Source: Pantoea agglomerans (lineage in GTDB: Bacteria; Pseudomonadota; Gammaproteobacteria; Enterobacterales; Enterobacteriaceae). Taken from it: DNA of 64,000 bases. Under the pieces are notes generated by a model. The model was not told where the DNA came from. It was given only the letters and a program-made list of their open reading frames with translations, and ran no database searches. The translations under genes and the position numbers were made by a program. Each line of letters begins with the position of its first letter. Positions within the stretch are counted from its first letter, which is position 1. The stretch lies in the NCBI RefSeq assembly GCF_021397715.1, contig NZ_CP090207.1, forward strand, positions 2,480,001 through 2,544,000. The letters are read 5' to 3'. This document shows, one piece after another, positions 54,650 through 64,000 of this stretch.

Positions 54650-57300
54650 GCGTTCACTCCTTGTACAGGATCAAATTCCAGCGCAATCCCCTCTTCCTCA
54701 CGCCATTCCAGAGTAAGCGACTGCGGTTTCTGTTTAGCCGCCATCCGGGTCAGCAGCTGCTGGCTCAGCACCGGTAAAATCTGCTGGTTCAGCAGGCTGT
54801 CGACGTTGCGTGCACCGGTGTCCGGCAGCAGGCAGGCGGCGGTCAGGGCGTCATACAGGCTCTCATCAAACTGCGTGGTCAGGCCGTAGTGACGATGTAA
54901 GCGCTGGCTCACCTGTGCAAGCTTCATCTGCACGATGGTGCGCATGGCGGTTTCCGTCAGAGGGCGGTAAATCACCGTCTGGAAGCGGGCCAGCAGCGCA
55001 GGCTGGAAGTGGTCGCGCAGAATCGGGCGCAGCAGTTCGTGCAGCTCGCCTTCGGTGGCGTCCGGCTGCTCATCCAGCAGCTGCATCAGGTGGTCGCTGC
55101 CGAGGTTCGAGGTCATCAGAATCACGGTGTTGCGGAAGTCGATTTCACGCCCTTCGCCGTCGCGCATAAAGCCGCGGTCGAACACCTGATAGAACAGGTT
55201 CATCACGTCGCGGTGCGCTTTCTCCACCTCATCGAGCAGCACCACGCTGTACGGACGCTTGCGCACCGCCTCAGTCAGAATGCCGCCCTGGCCGTAGCCG
55301 ACGTAGCCCGGCGGCGAGCCCTTCAGCTGAGAAACGGTGTGCGGCTCCTGGTATTCCGACAGGTTAATGGTGATGAGGGACTTTTCGCCGCCGTACAGCA
55401 CACCGGCCAGCGCAAGCGCGGTTTCGGTTTTCCCGGTGCCGCTCGGGCCGACCAGCAGGAACACGCCCTGCGGGCCGTTCTCTGACGTCAGCCCGGTTTT
55501 GGCGGCGCGCAGACGCTGTGCGATAGCGTTCAGCGCCACCGGCTGGCCCACCACGCGCCTGCCGATTTCATCTTCCAGCGTCAGCAGGCCGGTCTGCTCA
55601 TCTTTCAGCAGCGATGAGAGCGGCACGCCGGTCCAGTCGGCAATCACGTTCGCGACCGTGCGGGTGTCCACATCCACCTGAACCAGCACGTCGCCCTGCT
55701 GCGCCTGTTCCAGCTGCTGTTGCAGGCCGGCAATTTCAGCCTGCTGGCTGACGTTCTGCCGGCTGGCCATCAGCTGCTGCACCAGCGCCTTTTCCTTTCT
55801 GAACCGCTCTTCCTGCTGCTGAATACGCACGTCCAGTTCAGCCCGCTGCTGCTCAATGACACCCAGGCGGTCACCATGACGGCTGCTGCCGGCGGCGATA
55901 TCGTCCAGCAGCGCCTGCTCTTCCAGTGCCAGTGCGGTCAGCTGTGCTTTCAGGCGCACAATTTGTTCAGGCACCGTGTCGAGGTTCATCCGGACGCGCG
56001 CCGCCGCCGTATCGAGCAGGTCGACGGCCTTGTCCGGCAGCTGGCGGCCGGTCAGATAACGGCGGGAGAGTGTCACCGCGGCACGCACCGCATCATCGGT
56101 AATGTGGACACCATGATGTTCTGCATAGCGTGACTTCAGTCCCCGCAGCATCAGGCAGGCGGTCCCGTCGTCCGGCTCATCCACTTTCACCATCTGGAAG
56201 CGACGTTCCAGTGCGGCATCGCGCTCAAAGTATTGCTTGTATTCTGACCAGGTCGTCGCGGCGATGGTCCGCAGCTCGCCGCGCGCCAGTGCCGGTTTCA
56301 GCAGGTTGGCCGCATCCGCGCCGCCCGCCTGGTTACCGGCACCGATGATGGTGTGAGCCTCATCGATAAACAGCAGAACCGGGACCGGCGACTGCTGCAC
56401 CGCATCGATGACGTTTTTCAGGCGCTGTTCAAATTCGCCTTTCACACCCGCACCCGCCTGCAGCAGACCGAGGTCGAGGGTGCGCAGTACAACAGGTTTC
56501 AGGCTTTCCGGTACGTTGCCTTCGGCAATGCGCAGCGCCAGGCCTTCCACCAGCGCGGTTTTGCCGACGCCCGGCTCACCGACCAGGATCGGGTTGTTCT
56601 TACGACGGCGCGAGAGGATGTCTACCATCTGACGGATTTCGGTGTCACGGCCAAACACCGGGTCAATCTTGCCTTCTTTCGCTTTAGCGGTGACATCGAG
56701 GGTGAATTTATCCAGCGCGTTCTGCAGCGCCGGGTTGAGCTCACCGTCTTTCAGCTCTGCCCCGACCGGACGACCAACAAACTCCACTTCACCACCATGG
56801 TTTTGTGCCAGCTCGGCTTCCTGCTGAATGTCCGGTCGCTCGTCTGACTGCGCATCCAGCAGCGGCCGCAGGCGCTCCAGCTGGCTCTGACCGAGCGTCA
56901 GCAGTGGCCACAGACCATCGCAGCGCACCAGCTTCGGTTTATCCGCCAGCGCCATCAGCAGATGCACGCTGCGGATATTGTCTTCACCGCTGAGTGAGGC
57001 GAGCAGCCAGGCCTGCTGCATCAGGGTCCGGGTGCTGTCCGCCAGTTGCGGGCGAGTGCGTACCGAGCGCGGCCGTGCCTCCAGCCAGCCGAGTAAATCC
57101 TGCCACAGGCCGTCCATATCCCATTCATAGCGGCGGGCCAGAACCGTGAGGTCGCCTTCGCCCTGCTCCAGCAACTTCAGCAGCCAGTGCTCCGGCAGGA
57201 TTTCCGCATGGGCGCGGGTCTGGCAGAGCGAAGCCGCGCCTTCCATCGCACGGGCACAGTAAGGATTGAGACGACGCAGAAGAATTGCCGGGTTTTCCAT
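54646..57300 (-). CDS. clpV: T6SS ATPase ClpV (TssH)
   Basis: 884 residues. The N-domain (about 1-160) binds the contracted sheath; the two AAA+ modules have Walker A motifs GEPGVGKT and GPSGTGKT, with Walker [11 protein letters not shown] and [11 protein letters not shown]. Between them lies the coiled-coil middle domain ([15 protein letters not shown] before it ends). ClpV unfolds and recycles TssB/TssC after firing. First gene after the 309-base gap behind hcp. Confidence 0.96.
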   Translation of the reverse strand: MENPAILLRRLNPYCARAMEGAASLCQTRAHAEILPEHWLLKLLEQGEGDLTVLARRYEWDMDGLWQDLLGWLEARPRSVRTRPQLADSTRTLMQQAWLLASLSGEDNIRSVHLLMALADKPKLVRCDGLWPLLTLGQSQLERLRPLLDAQSDERPDIQQEAELAQNHGGEVEFVGRPVGAELKDGELNPALQNALDKFTLDVTAKAKEGKIDPVFGRDTEIRQMVDILSRRRKNNPILVGEPGVGKTALVEGLALRIAEGNVPESLKPVVLRTLDLGLLQAGAGVKGEFEQRLKNVIDAVQQSPVPVLLFIDEAHTIIGAGNQAGGADAANLLKPALARGELRTIAATTWSEYKQYFERDAALERRFQMVKVDEPDDGTACLMLRGLKSRYAEHHGVHITDDAVRAAVTLSRRYLTGRQLPDKAVDLLDTAAARVRMNLDTVPEQIVRLKAQLTALALEEQALLDDIAAGSSRHGDRLGVIEQQRAELDVRIQQQEERFRKEKALVQQLMASRQNVSQQAEIAGLQQQLEQAQQGDVLVQVDVDTRTVANVIADWTGVPLSSLLKDEQTGLLTLEDEIGRRVVGQPVALNAIAQRLRAAKTGLTSENGPQGVFLLVGPSGTGKTETALALAGVLYGGEKSLITINLSEYQEPHTVSQLKGSPPGYVGYGQGGILTEAVRKRPYSVVLLDEVEKAHRDVMNLFYQVFDRGFMRDGEGREIDFRNTVILMTSNLGSDHLMQLLDEQPDATEGELHELLRPILRDHFQPALLARFQTVIYRPLTETAMRTIVQMKLAQVSQRLHRHYGLTTQFDESLYDALTAACLLPDTGARNVDSLLNQQILPVLSQQLLTRMAAKQKPQSLTLEWREEEGIALEFDPVQGVNA

Positions 57301-57609
57301 GTTCTTGAACTCGCAGTCTGAGGACCGTCAGGCACGCTACCGCCCATCGCTTTTCCTTGTCGTAAGGAACCTAAAGCGCATCAGGTCAGATTTCTCGGTT
57401 AGGGAATGTTTTTTACTCAGTACCCGCCAGGCAGATACTCAGCAAAACAGCGGAAAGGTCATCCCCCTCCGCTTAAAACGAGGATTACGCGAAAGCGTTC
57501 GCGTCGCAGGAAGGCGGCAGGCTGGTCAGCCTCCGGGAACAGAGATAACTCTGTGGCCGGAGCGGGCGAACGCAGCCAGCGCACCTGCGGCGCGAAACAG
57601 GACGCGTAA
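57301..57609. other. Intergenic region between hcp and clpV
   Basis: 309 bases. No gene or standard terminator is recognised; a small AGAG-TTAT-CTCT inverted repeat and a GCGACGCGAACGCTTTCGCG stretch are seen. It could hold an attenuator that lets hcp be made in excess and a promoter for clpV-vgrG. Confidence 0.4.
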
Positions 57610-58101
57610 TCAGGCGGTGGCGCGCTCGTTCCAGGAATCGGAATGAATGATGTTGCCGTCTTTGTAGGTCCAGGTGATTTTTTCGTAACGCAACTCGACC
57701 TGTTCCAGATGGTTGTGTTTCTCGAAGGAGGAATCTTTAATGTCGTGCATTTTCGGCGCAACTTTCACCAGCTTCACGTTTTCCAGTCGGGTGTTGAAGT
57801 ACTCCACTTCCTGACCGGCGTCGTTGATTTTGTACCATTTGAACTCAGCAGATTTCAGGGTCTGACCGGTGGTCACCGCCTTGTAGAGGTACGGGCTGGA
57901 GGAATCGATCTCCTTGGTGAACAGGAACGGCGTGTGGATACGGGTACCGGTCAGCTTGCCGGTGTTGTTGTCAGTCGGGATGTAAACGCGGTGATCCTGC
58001 GCAACCACTTCGATGCTGCCTTCACGATCCTGAACGTCCACAGACCCTTTGATGTCTGCGCCGCCGTCGTCTTTCAGCCAGAGATAAACAGGAATTGCCA
58101 T
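57610..58101 (-). CDS. hcp: T6SS tube protein Hcp (TssD)
   Basis: 163 residues from the ATG at 58101, GGAG upstream. MAIPVYLWLKDDGGADIKGS is the classical Hcp start, followed by HTPFLFTKEIDSSSPYLYKA and YEKITWTYKDGN near the end. Forms stacked hexameric rings inside the sheath. It lies 4 bases after the OmpA-family gene. Confidence 0.97.
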   Translation of the reverse strand: MAIPVYLWLKDDGGADIKGSVDVQDREGSIEVVAQDHRVYIPTDNNTGKLTGTRIHTPFLFTKEIDSSSPYLYKAVTTGQTLKSAEFKWYKINDAGQEVEYFNTRLENVKLVKVAPKMHDIKDSSFEKHNHLEQVELRYEKITWTYKDGNIIHSDSWNERATA

Positions 58102-58105
58102 GGTA

Positions 58106-59818
58106 TTACTCTCCATTGTGTTGTGACGCGCCATCATCCTGCGATGGCGCCGGGTGTTTGCCGGGTATCTGACAGGCGTCGGCCTGCGGTACCAGACTGA
58201 TTTCGACACGGCGGTTGAGCGCGCGCCCTTCCGGGGTGTCGTTAGTTGCGGCAGGGCGGCCTGCGCCATAGCCCTGCACGGCAAAACAGCTTTCCGGCAC
58301 GTCGCCGGTGTCACGCATCCAGTCACGTACCGCTTCGGCACGTTTCAGGGACAGCGTCTGGTTCAGCTCCGGGTTACCGGTGTTGTCGGTATGCCCGCTG
58401 ACCACAATCAGCCAGCCTGGCCTGGCTTTGATACCCACCAGCGAATTGACCAGCATTTTGGTAGAGCCGGCTTTCAGGACGGACCTGCCGGAATCGAACA
58501 GCGACATGCTGTCGAGACGGACAATTTTCGGGACCGGTTCTGGTTTTGGTTGCGGTTTGGGCGGCGGTGGCGGCGGAATATACGAGCGAATGGCATCCAG
58601 CAATGGCATACGCAGGCGTTCGCCCTGATAAAGACCCAAACTCATCCGGATAGGTACGCCATTGCGTGCCCAGTTATCCAGCTGTGCGGCATCCTCACGC
58701 AGGACCCTGACGGCATCGGCTTTCGGACCGTAGTTGTCCATCCCGATACGGTCATATCGGGCAATATCAAAGCTCACACGGTGCAGCAGCTGGCGATTGT
58801 TCCAGCCACTGCTGAGCAGCGCCGCGATGGCCGCCAGGCTGAAAAGAGTCAATGCGCAGCGCCAGGTCCGGCCTCGTGGGGTTAAACCGCGACCTTCCGG
58901 TAACAGTGGCAGAACGAAATCCGGCAGTGGTGATATCACCGTACTGTCAGTGCCGACCGGCTGCCAGCCTGCCACCTGCTGCATGGCGGTGTGGCGAGAC
59001 AGCCATGCTGTCCAGGCTGAAGAGGCCAGACTTCCGGCAAGAATCGGTCCCATGCCCCACAGCACTGCCGCAGGTTTAATGGCCGGAACATCAGGATTCT
59101 CATCCGTAAACACCGCATTAACGTGCTGATGAAACCAGCGCATCAGGCTGTTCATCAGCACCTGTTGCTGCATCGCGGGCGCACCACCCTGGCTGACCCA
59201 TGCGGCAATCGAACCAGGCGCCGTGGACTCACGCCAGATTCTTACTCCTTCCCCGGGGATCGCCGCCTGCCAGAGCATGTCCCTCACCATTGCACTGCCG
59301 GCCTGACCATTCAGTACCAGCGGCACAGAATGGCCACTCTCCTTACGCAGCAGGCTGATTTGCCAGCGCAGGGCCAGCAGGCGGCTGGTCAGCGCTTCAC
59401 TGTCTGCATGCTTCTGCGGACAGACTGTGACCATCACCGAGAGCTGACGTCCCCACTCAGGACGTTGCCACAGAAGCTGGCGGGCAACCTGCTCCAGCGC
59501 CTGGTCGTCTTCGACCCGGATCCAGCAACCCTGCGTGACATTCAGTACCGGTGACGACTGAGGCCACGCCAGCGGCAGATCGCCACAAACCAGGACCACC
59601 GGCTGGCGGTATGTCGCTTCCGGGAGGCCCTCCAGGGGCAGGATCTCCTCTTCCTGGACACGACGGCGGACGGCGAATCCGATCGCCGCAATCAACCCGA
59701 TTACCGCCAGCAGAATCAGCACAGCAGCCAGTCGGGAAACCGGCAGAAAGCCCAGACAGACGCCCGCGCTGAGCAGGAGCGCCCACAGCGCAAGACCACG
59801 CTGTTGTGCAGGACTCAT
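58106..59818 (-). CDS. OmpA-family T6SS protein (separate peptidoglycan-binding partner of TssL)
   Basis: 570 residues from the ATG at 59818, overlapping the tssL stop (ATGA). N-terminal membrane spans (about 8-24 and 28-48, LAAVLILLAVIGLIAAIGFAV), a large middle domain, another span near 335-355 (LTLFSLAAIAALLSSGW), a Pro-rich linker (PPPPPKPQPKPEPVP) and a C-terminal OmpA-like domain (FDSGRSVLKAGS, VSGHTDNTGNPELNQTLSLK, RALNRRVEISL). It should tie the membrane complex to the cell wall. In the island at 9077 the same domain is fused to TssL. Confidence 0.9.
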   Translation of the reverse strand: MSPAQQRGLALWALLLSAGVCLGFLPVSRLAAVLILLAVIGLIAAIGFAVRRRVQEEEILPLEGLPEATYRQPVVLVCGDLPLAWPQSSPVLNVTQGCWIRVEDDQALEQVARQLLWQRPEWGRQLSVMVTVCPQKHADSEALTSRLLALRWQISLLRKESGHSVPLVLNGQAGSAMVRDMLWQAAIPGEGVRIWRESTAPGSIAAWVSQGGAPAMQQQVLMNSLMRWFHQHVNAVFTDENPDVPAIKPAAVLWGMGPILAGSLASSAWTAWLSRHTAMQQVAGWQPVGTDSTVISPLPDFVLPLLPEGRGLTPRGRTWRCALTLFSLAAIAALLSSGWNNRQLLHRVSFDIARYDRIGMDNYGPKADAVRVLREDAAQLDNWARNGVPIRMSLGLYQGERLRMPLLDAIRSYIPPPPPPKPQPKPEPVPKIVRLDSMSLFDSGRSVLKAGSTKMLVNSLVGIKARPGWLIVVSGHTDNTGNPELNQTLSLKRAEAVRDWMRDTGDVPESCFAVQGYGAGRPAATNDTPEGRALNRRVEISLVPQADACQIPGKHPAPSQDDGASQHNGE

Positions 59819-60504
59819 TTCACGGCTCCCGGCAGCAGTGTCGACAGCATCTGATCGAGCCAGTGGTTCAGCCCCCACCACAGGGCGATAAGCACAATCA
59901 CACTCAGCCCTATACGCATCGGCCATGACGAGAGCCAGCCGCCCATCCGCCAGCCGACAGGGCTTTCCGCCAGCACCGGCTGGGTCTGGGGATAGCTGAA
60001 GGGTGTGACATGTTCATTAAGCGCGCTGACGAGTTTCTGACGTGCCGGATCGTCCAGAGACTGGAAGTTGCCGAGGAATCCCAGCATCATCACCCGCTGG
60101 AAGCAGGTAATGACGGCCAGATCAGGTGCCGGTTCACGCAACACGTCACGCATCCGGTCACACAGCGTGTCACCTGCGTCCATGGTGCCGAGGAAATGTC
60201 CCTGCAGCGGAATGTCATACCACTGGACGCAGGCATCATCTTCCACGCCGCGGCCTTTTACTGTCTCATCCAGCAATGCACACTGTGCGGTGAGAATATG
60301 CAGGCAATGGGTTTCATCGAGTCCACTCGCTTTCAGGACACGCTGCACCTCTTCAACATCGGCGATGCAGCGTTCCCACAGCTTTCGCCCTTCCCCTTCC
60401 TGAAACTGCGGGCCATGGCGCAGGCTGATAACCTGCAACCAGGTATTTTGCAGCAAGGCATCGATATCAATGGATGCGGCGGTACCGCTTTTATGCTCAC
60501 TCAT
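59815..60504 (-). CDS. tssL: T6SS inner-membrane protein TssL (DotU)
   Basis: 229 residues with the DotU cytoplasmic domain (DIDALLQNTWLQVISLRHGP, CALLDETVKGRG, MMLGFLGNFQSLDD) and one C-terminal membrane span (about 198-218, GLSVIVLIALWWGLNHWL). It is a tail-anchored partner of TssM. No OmpA domain. Overlaps tssK by 4 bases. Confidence 0.95.
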   Translation of the reverse strand: MSEHKSGTAASIDIDALLQNTWLQVISLRHGPQFQEGEGRKLWERCIADVEEVQRVLKASGLDETHCLHILTAQCALLDETVKGRGVEDDACVQWYDIPLQGHFLGTMDAGDTLCDRMRDVLREPAPDLAVITCFQRVMMLGFLGNFQSLDDPARQKLVSALNEHVTPFSYPQTQPVLAESPVGWRMGGWLSSWPMRIGLSVIVLIALWWGLNHWLDQMLSTLLPGAVK

Positions 60505-61841
60505 GTTCTTAGTACCGCAAAGAGTTCAAGCTCAGGCTCGCCGAGCATGCCCGGCACGTAAAACATACAGGTACCGCTCTGAAGCATTTCCGTCGCCAGG
60601 GGATGAGAGACATCGAGGCTGAAATATTGATTTTCCAGACGTAACGGAATGGCGGCAGGAACATGACGCAGCGGCGTTAGTGGCACCCCTACCCGTGAAG
60701 AATTGACGATGCCCCGGACATGATCCGGGCTGCCCACCTTGCACTGGCGCGGGAACTGCTCCTGCAACTGGGCCACAGGCATGGGGGATCGCACGGAGAG
60801 ATAGTAATCGGCCCCTTCACGCAGGCGCGGGTCATGCAAACGGGCCTGCCAGAAGTGGAGACGGGGATCATTTTCCAGCTCGATTGACACCACGCGCGAG
60901 GGCAGACTGGCTTCCAGCAGATCGCCCAGTAAGTCAAACAGCGGCGGAAACACAGCATTCAGCTGCTCGTGCTGCCAGGCCGGAATGGCGCTCACCTGAT
61001 GCTCCAGTGAAAAGGTCAGCAGGCTACCCGCCAGGCGGGCCAGTTCCGGATACAAGCGCTCCGGCGGGCTTTGCAGATTGCGCTGAAACTGTCCCAGCAC
61101 CGGTTCTGCGCTGTTCAGGGCATTAAGCAGCCAGAACAGGGAAACATCGGCCACGGCAAAATCGGCCATCCGCTCGTTACTTTCACGGCGCATCGCCATC
61201 AGGCGGCTCAGCCGGGCGCGCAGCTGAGTCATCAGCTGTTCAAGCTGAGTGACCAGCCAGCGGCTGCCCTGAAGGGTAAGCAGTGGAGGCAGAAACGCTT
61301 CATCCAGTCTCCAGCTGCCCTGCGAATCCTGCTGCAGTCGGGCAACCGGACAGGTCAGATAGTCGCTGTTGTTCTGATGGGAAAAACGCAGGCTCAGCTC
61401 CGGCTGCATTACGGCAATCTGGCGGATATCTTCGCCAAAAGTATTGCGGACATCCCGCCAGCGCTGGCGAAAACGCACCGGCCGTTCGGCCACCTCATCA
61501 GGTTTCAGGCAGTTCCCCCCGTTCGCCCGCATCAGCGGGAGCGCCAGCAGTACCACTGCATTATGCGATTCGCTCTCAAGCGACAGCGCCGGTGGCAGGG
61601 CGTCAGCATTGTCAGTGTCAATCAGCGTGCCGTCCCGAAAACGGATGTGCAGATGACGGGCCTGCAGGCGGCCCAGTTTCAGTGCATCCGGTTCGAACGT
61701 GGCTTCAATCATTCCCCAGGGATGGGAAAGGCCCAACTGGGCGATGCATTCCACAGACCAGGCCGCATACGCGGCCTGTTGCTGGAAGTGCTGGGGAGAG
61801 ACCATCTGGCCCCTGCCCCATAACGGTTGTTCCGTTTTCAT
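60501..61841 (-). CDS. tssK: T6SS baseplate protein TssK
   Basis: 446 residues. The N-terminal shell-like domain begins PLWGRGQMVSPQHFQQQAAY, and later has FLPPLLTLQGSRWLVTQLEQL and SVRSPMPVAQLQEQFPRQCKVG, ending with LRLENQYFSLDVS and a short beta tail. TssK links baseplate wedges to TssL/TssM. 17 bases after tssC. Confidence 0.95.
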   Translation of the reverse strand: MKTEQPLWGRGQMVSPQHFQQQAAYAAWSVECIAQLGLSHPWGMIEATFEPDALKLGRLQARHLHIRFRDGTLIDTDNADALPPALSLESESHNAVVLLALPLMRANGGNCLKPDEVAERPVRFRQRWRDVRNTFGEDIRQIAVMQPELSLRFSHQNNSDYLTCPVARLQQDSQGSWRLDEAFLPPLLTLQGSRWLVTQLEQLMTQLRARLSRLMAMRRESNERMADFAVADVSLFWLLNALNSAEPVLGQFQRNLQSPPERLYPELARLAGSLLTFSLEHQVSAIPAWQHEQLNAVFPPLFDLLGDLLEASLPSRVVSIELENDPRLHFWQARLHDPRLREGADYYLSVRSPMPVAQLQEQFPRQCKVGSPDHVRGIVNSSRVGVPLTPLRHVPAAIPLRLENQYFSLDVSHPLATEMLQSGTCMFYVPGMLGEPELELFAVLRT

Positions 61842-61858
61842 CGGCTTCCTGCCTTACT

Positions 61859-63400
61859 TTACGCTTTCGCCTTCGGCATCTGGGAAACCAGCGACAGATT
61901 GACGTCCATCCCTTCCACCTGGAAATGCGGCACGGCATAGAGTTTCACGCGGAAGAAACCTGGATTGTCCTCGATATCTTCCACCGTCACTTTCGCGTCG
62001 CGCAGCGGATGTGAAGCCTGCAGGTCGTCGCCTGGATCGGTCATCTCCGTCACCAGCCCGCGCACCCAGGTATTGAGCTCCAGCTCAAGCAGGCGGCGAT
62101 CTTTGGTGGTGCCGATATTTTCACGCTGAATCAGTTTCAGGTAATGAGCGATACGTGACAGCAGGAAAATGTACGGCAGACGCGCGTTGATGCGGCTGTT
62201 AGCCGTCGCGTCAGCGGTGTCGTACAGGGCCGGTTTCTGGGCGGAGTTAGCCGAGAAGAAGCAGGCGTAGTCGCGGTTTTTGTAGTACGACAGCGGGATA
62301 AAGCCCAGGCTGGCAAATTCGAACTCGCGGGTTTCCGGGATCATCACCTCGGACGGAATTTTCACCTGATTACCGGTGCCCAGGTCATAGAGATGAATCG
62401 GCAGATCCCGTACCGCGCCACCGGCCTGCGGACCACGGATTTGCACGCACCAGCCGTTGCTGATAAAGCTCTGCACCATGTTGGCCGCAAAGGCGAAGGC
62501 GGCGCTGGTCCAGAGGTATTTGTCGTGATCCGGGCCTTTGACCTGCTCAACATAGTTGAAGCTGCGCACCGGCACGGTGTCCGGGCCATACGGCAGGCGA
62601 CCCAGCACGCGCGGCATCACCAGGCCGATATAGCGGGAGTCATCGGTTTCACGAAAAGATTTCCACTTGATGTACTCGGCGCGATCGAAGTAGCTGCCGA
62701 TGTCTTTAATCGCCGCCACTTCTTCCATTGCATCCTTGAGGAAGAATTTCGGACCGGCAGCGCCGATAAACGGCATATGCGCCGCGGCGGAGACTTTCGA
62801 AATATTGCGCAGCAGCGCGACATCCTGGGCTGACGCATCAAATTCATAGGCAGAAATCAGGGCGGCAATCGGCTCACCACCGGGGCTGTCATACTCAGCC
62901 GTATAGGTGTGCTGGTATAATCCGCTCTGAATAATCTCCGGCGCGTCTTCGAAATCCTGACGCAGGTGATCTTTCGACAGATCAAGCAGCTCGATTTTAA
63001 CGTTCTGCCGGAAATCGGTTTTATCGACCAGCGACTTCAGCCCGCGCCAGGTACTTTCTGTCTGCTGAAAAGCCTCATGATGCATCACCGCGTCCAGCTG
63101 ACGGCTGATCTGGTAATCCAGCCCGGCGATATGGTGGTCAATCAGCGTCTTGTCCAGCTTTTCGACTTTTGAACCCGACTTCTTCAGGCACTCCAGAAAG
63201 ACCTGCATGCCGGCCGTCAGGCGCTCATCGGCCGTGGCATCAGACATTGCCTGCGCATCCTGCCAGATATCCAGCGCGCTCAGCTCAGAGACCGGATTAA
63301 GGTTGATTTTTTCAAACAGAGACGCGTAAACCCCGCCCGCTGACGGACGTTCCAGCACAACGCTTTCGCCACCCGCGCCATTTTGATTTTGTACAGACAT
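61859..63400 (-). CDS. tssC: T6SS sheath large subunit TssC (VipB)
   Basis: 513 residues from the ATG at 63400, since AAGGA is 6 bases upstream; an ATG at 63406 sits directly on the Shine-Dalgarno. Family signs: LDYQISRQLDAVMHHEAFQQ, WRGLKSLVDKTDF, and the C-terminal LPYIFLLSRIAHYLKLIQRENIG. It forms the contractile sheath with TssB. Confidence 0.97.
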   Translation of the reverse strand: MSVQNQNGAGGESVVLERPSAGGVYASLFEKINLNPVSELSALDIWQDAQAMSDATADERLTAGMQVFLECLKKSGSKVEKLDKTLIDHHIAGLDYQISRQLDAVMHHEAFQQTESTWRGLKSLVDKTDFRQNVKIELLDLSKDHLRQDFEDAPEIIQSGLYQHTYTAEYDSPGGEPIAALISAYEFDASAQDVALLRNISKVSAAAHMPFIGAAGPKFFLKDAMEEVAAIKDIGSYFDRAEYIKWKSFRETDDSRYIGLVMPRVLGRLPYGPDTVPVRSFNYVEQVKGPDHDKYLWTSAAFAFAANMVQSFISNGWCVQIRGPQAGGAVRDLPIHLYDLGTGNQVKIPSEVMIPETREFEFASLGFIPLSYYKNRDYACFFSANSAQKPALYDTADATANSRINARLPYIFLLSRIAHYLKLIQRENIGTTKDRRLLELELNTWVRGLVTEMTDPGDDLQASHPLRDAKVTVEDIEDNPGFFRVKLYAVPHFQVEGMDVNLSLVSQMPKAKA

Positions 63401-63437
63401 GAGCATTCCTTGGTTAATCCGTTATTACTCGTGAGGG

Positions 63438-63935
63438 TTAAGGCTGTTTGGGTGCCAGCGCCGACAGCTCGCTACGCAGTTCAGCGCTGAGCGCCGGGTC
63501 GATCAGGATTTTTTCCAGCTCTTTGCGGAAGGCCTGGTTATCCAGCAGGTTGGCTTTGAGGTCGCGCAGCAGGTTGCGCATGGCCAGCATCGCTTTAAGC
63601 TGCGGGATTTGGCGGGCGACCTGCTCGGGTTCGAAGTCTTTCATCTGCGTGAACGACAGGCTGACGTTCTCTTCGCTGCCGTCACCGGCCAGGGTGTTTT
63701 CTACAGCGAGGTTTACCGACGGGGCAAATTCAGCCATGACGCTGTCAAAGTTGTTTTTGTTGACGTTGATTTTTTCGCGTTCAGACAGCGGACGCTGTTC
63801 TGCACCGTTGCTGTAATCCCCCACCACCATCAGCTTGAGGGGCAGTTCGACTTTCTTCTGCGCGCCACCGGTGTGTACGCTGAGCTGGATGTTAACGCGG
63901 GCTTTGGGGATCTCGGACTGATAGGAGTTAGACAT
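63438..63935 (-). CDS. tssB: T6SS sheath small subunit TssB (VipA)
   Basis: 165 residues from the ATG at 63935 (AGGGA upstream). MSNSYQSEIPKARVNIQLSV and LPLKLMVVGDYSNG match the family, and the C-terminal ALRGPLG-like helix is represented by MRNLLRDLKANLLDNQAFR. First T6SS gene inside the window; promoter and any earlier genes lie beyond the right edge. Confidence 0.96.
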   Translation of the reverse strand: MSNSYQSEIPKARVNIQLSVHTGGAQKKVELPLKLMVVGDYSNGAEQRPLSEREKINVNKNNFDSVMAEFAPSVNLAVENTLAGDGSEENVSLSFTQMKDFEPEQVARQIPQLKAMLAMRNLLRDLKANLLDNQAFRKELEKILIDPALSAELRSELSALAPKQP

Positions 63936-64000
63936 GGCTATCCCTGTTCTATGCATTAATAGAAATGGTCAATGCCAGCATGAAATTATCAGAAAGGCTT

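Overview
The window looks like chromosome of a gammaproteobacterium of the Enterobacterales, most likely Erwiniaceae (Pantoea or Erwinia-like). Two things suggest this: the E. coli-like housekeeping block hemA-prfA-prmC-sirB2-sirB1-kdsA-chaA-chaB-chaC next to lolB-ispE-prs and ychH-pth-ychF, and the gene order of the large type VI secretion (T6SS) locus. The genus is an inference from gene order and protein sequence; no database was searched.

Layout. (1) 1-8059: a nitrate/nitrite assimilation locus on the minus strand: nasR, then nasF-nasE-nasD (ABC nitrate importer) and a long reductase running off the left edge, in which a NasC-like FAD reductase and NirB/NasB are one reading frame. The regulatory DNA is legible: sigma-54 -24/-12 elements before nasF and nasR, an NtrC-type palindrome, and a nasF leader with an ANTAR-target hairpin followed by an intrinsic terminator, the expected layout for NasR antitermination. 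(2) 8500-17509: a compact plus-strand operon with only the membrane and phospho-signalling parts of a T6SS: lipoprotein, TssL-OmpA, a short TssM-like ATPase, TagF, FHA protein, PP2C phosphatase, an unknown exported protein and a membrane Ser/Thr kinase. It has no sheath, tube, spike, baseplate or ClpV gene. (3) 17597-32044: core genes (chaC, chaB, chaA, kdsA, sirB1, sirB2, prmC, prfA, hemA, lolB, ispE, prs, a GGDEF protein, ychH, pth, ychF). (4) 32371-63935: a full T6SS on the minus strand. Read 5' to 3' from the right it is tssB, tssC, tssK, tssL, an OmpA-family gene, hcp, clpV, vgrG, an effector/immunity region, a two-TM protein of unknown role, a small protein, PAAR, tssM, tssA, tssF, tssG, tssJ, tssE and vasL. 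All 13 core tss functions and a PAAR tip are present.

The most informative stretch is 44961-52289. Behind the intact vgrG lies a two-domain cell-wall hydrolase effector (M23-like plus GH19-like) with a translationally coupled periplasmic immunity candidate. After it comes AT-rich DNA holding broken cassettes: a signal-peptide gene with GH19-effector-like C-terminus cut by one stop codon, an immunity-like gene with a frameshift at an A7 tract, and a decayed GH19 scrap. That scrap is fused to a headless second vgrG copy nearly identical to the first over about 1.19 kb, followed by a second intact effector (lysozyme/lytic-transglycosylase-like) with its exported immunity candidate. This reads as successive replacement of vgrG 3'-end/effector/immunity cassettes by recombination inside vgrG.

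The 8.5-17.5 kb island and the vgrG cassette array are the two places where something new is most likely. The first resembles a T6SS-derived trans-envelope signalling machine that lacks the contractile apparatus.
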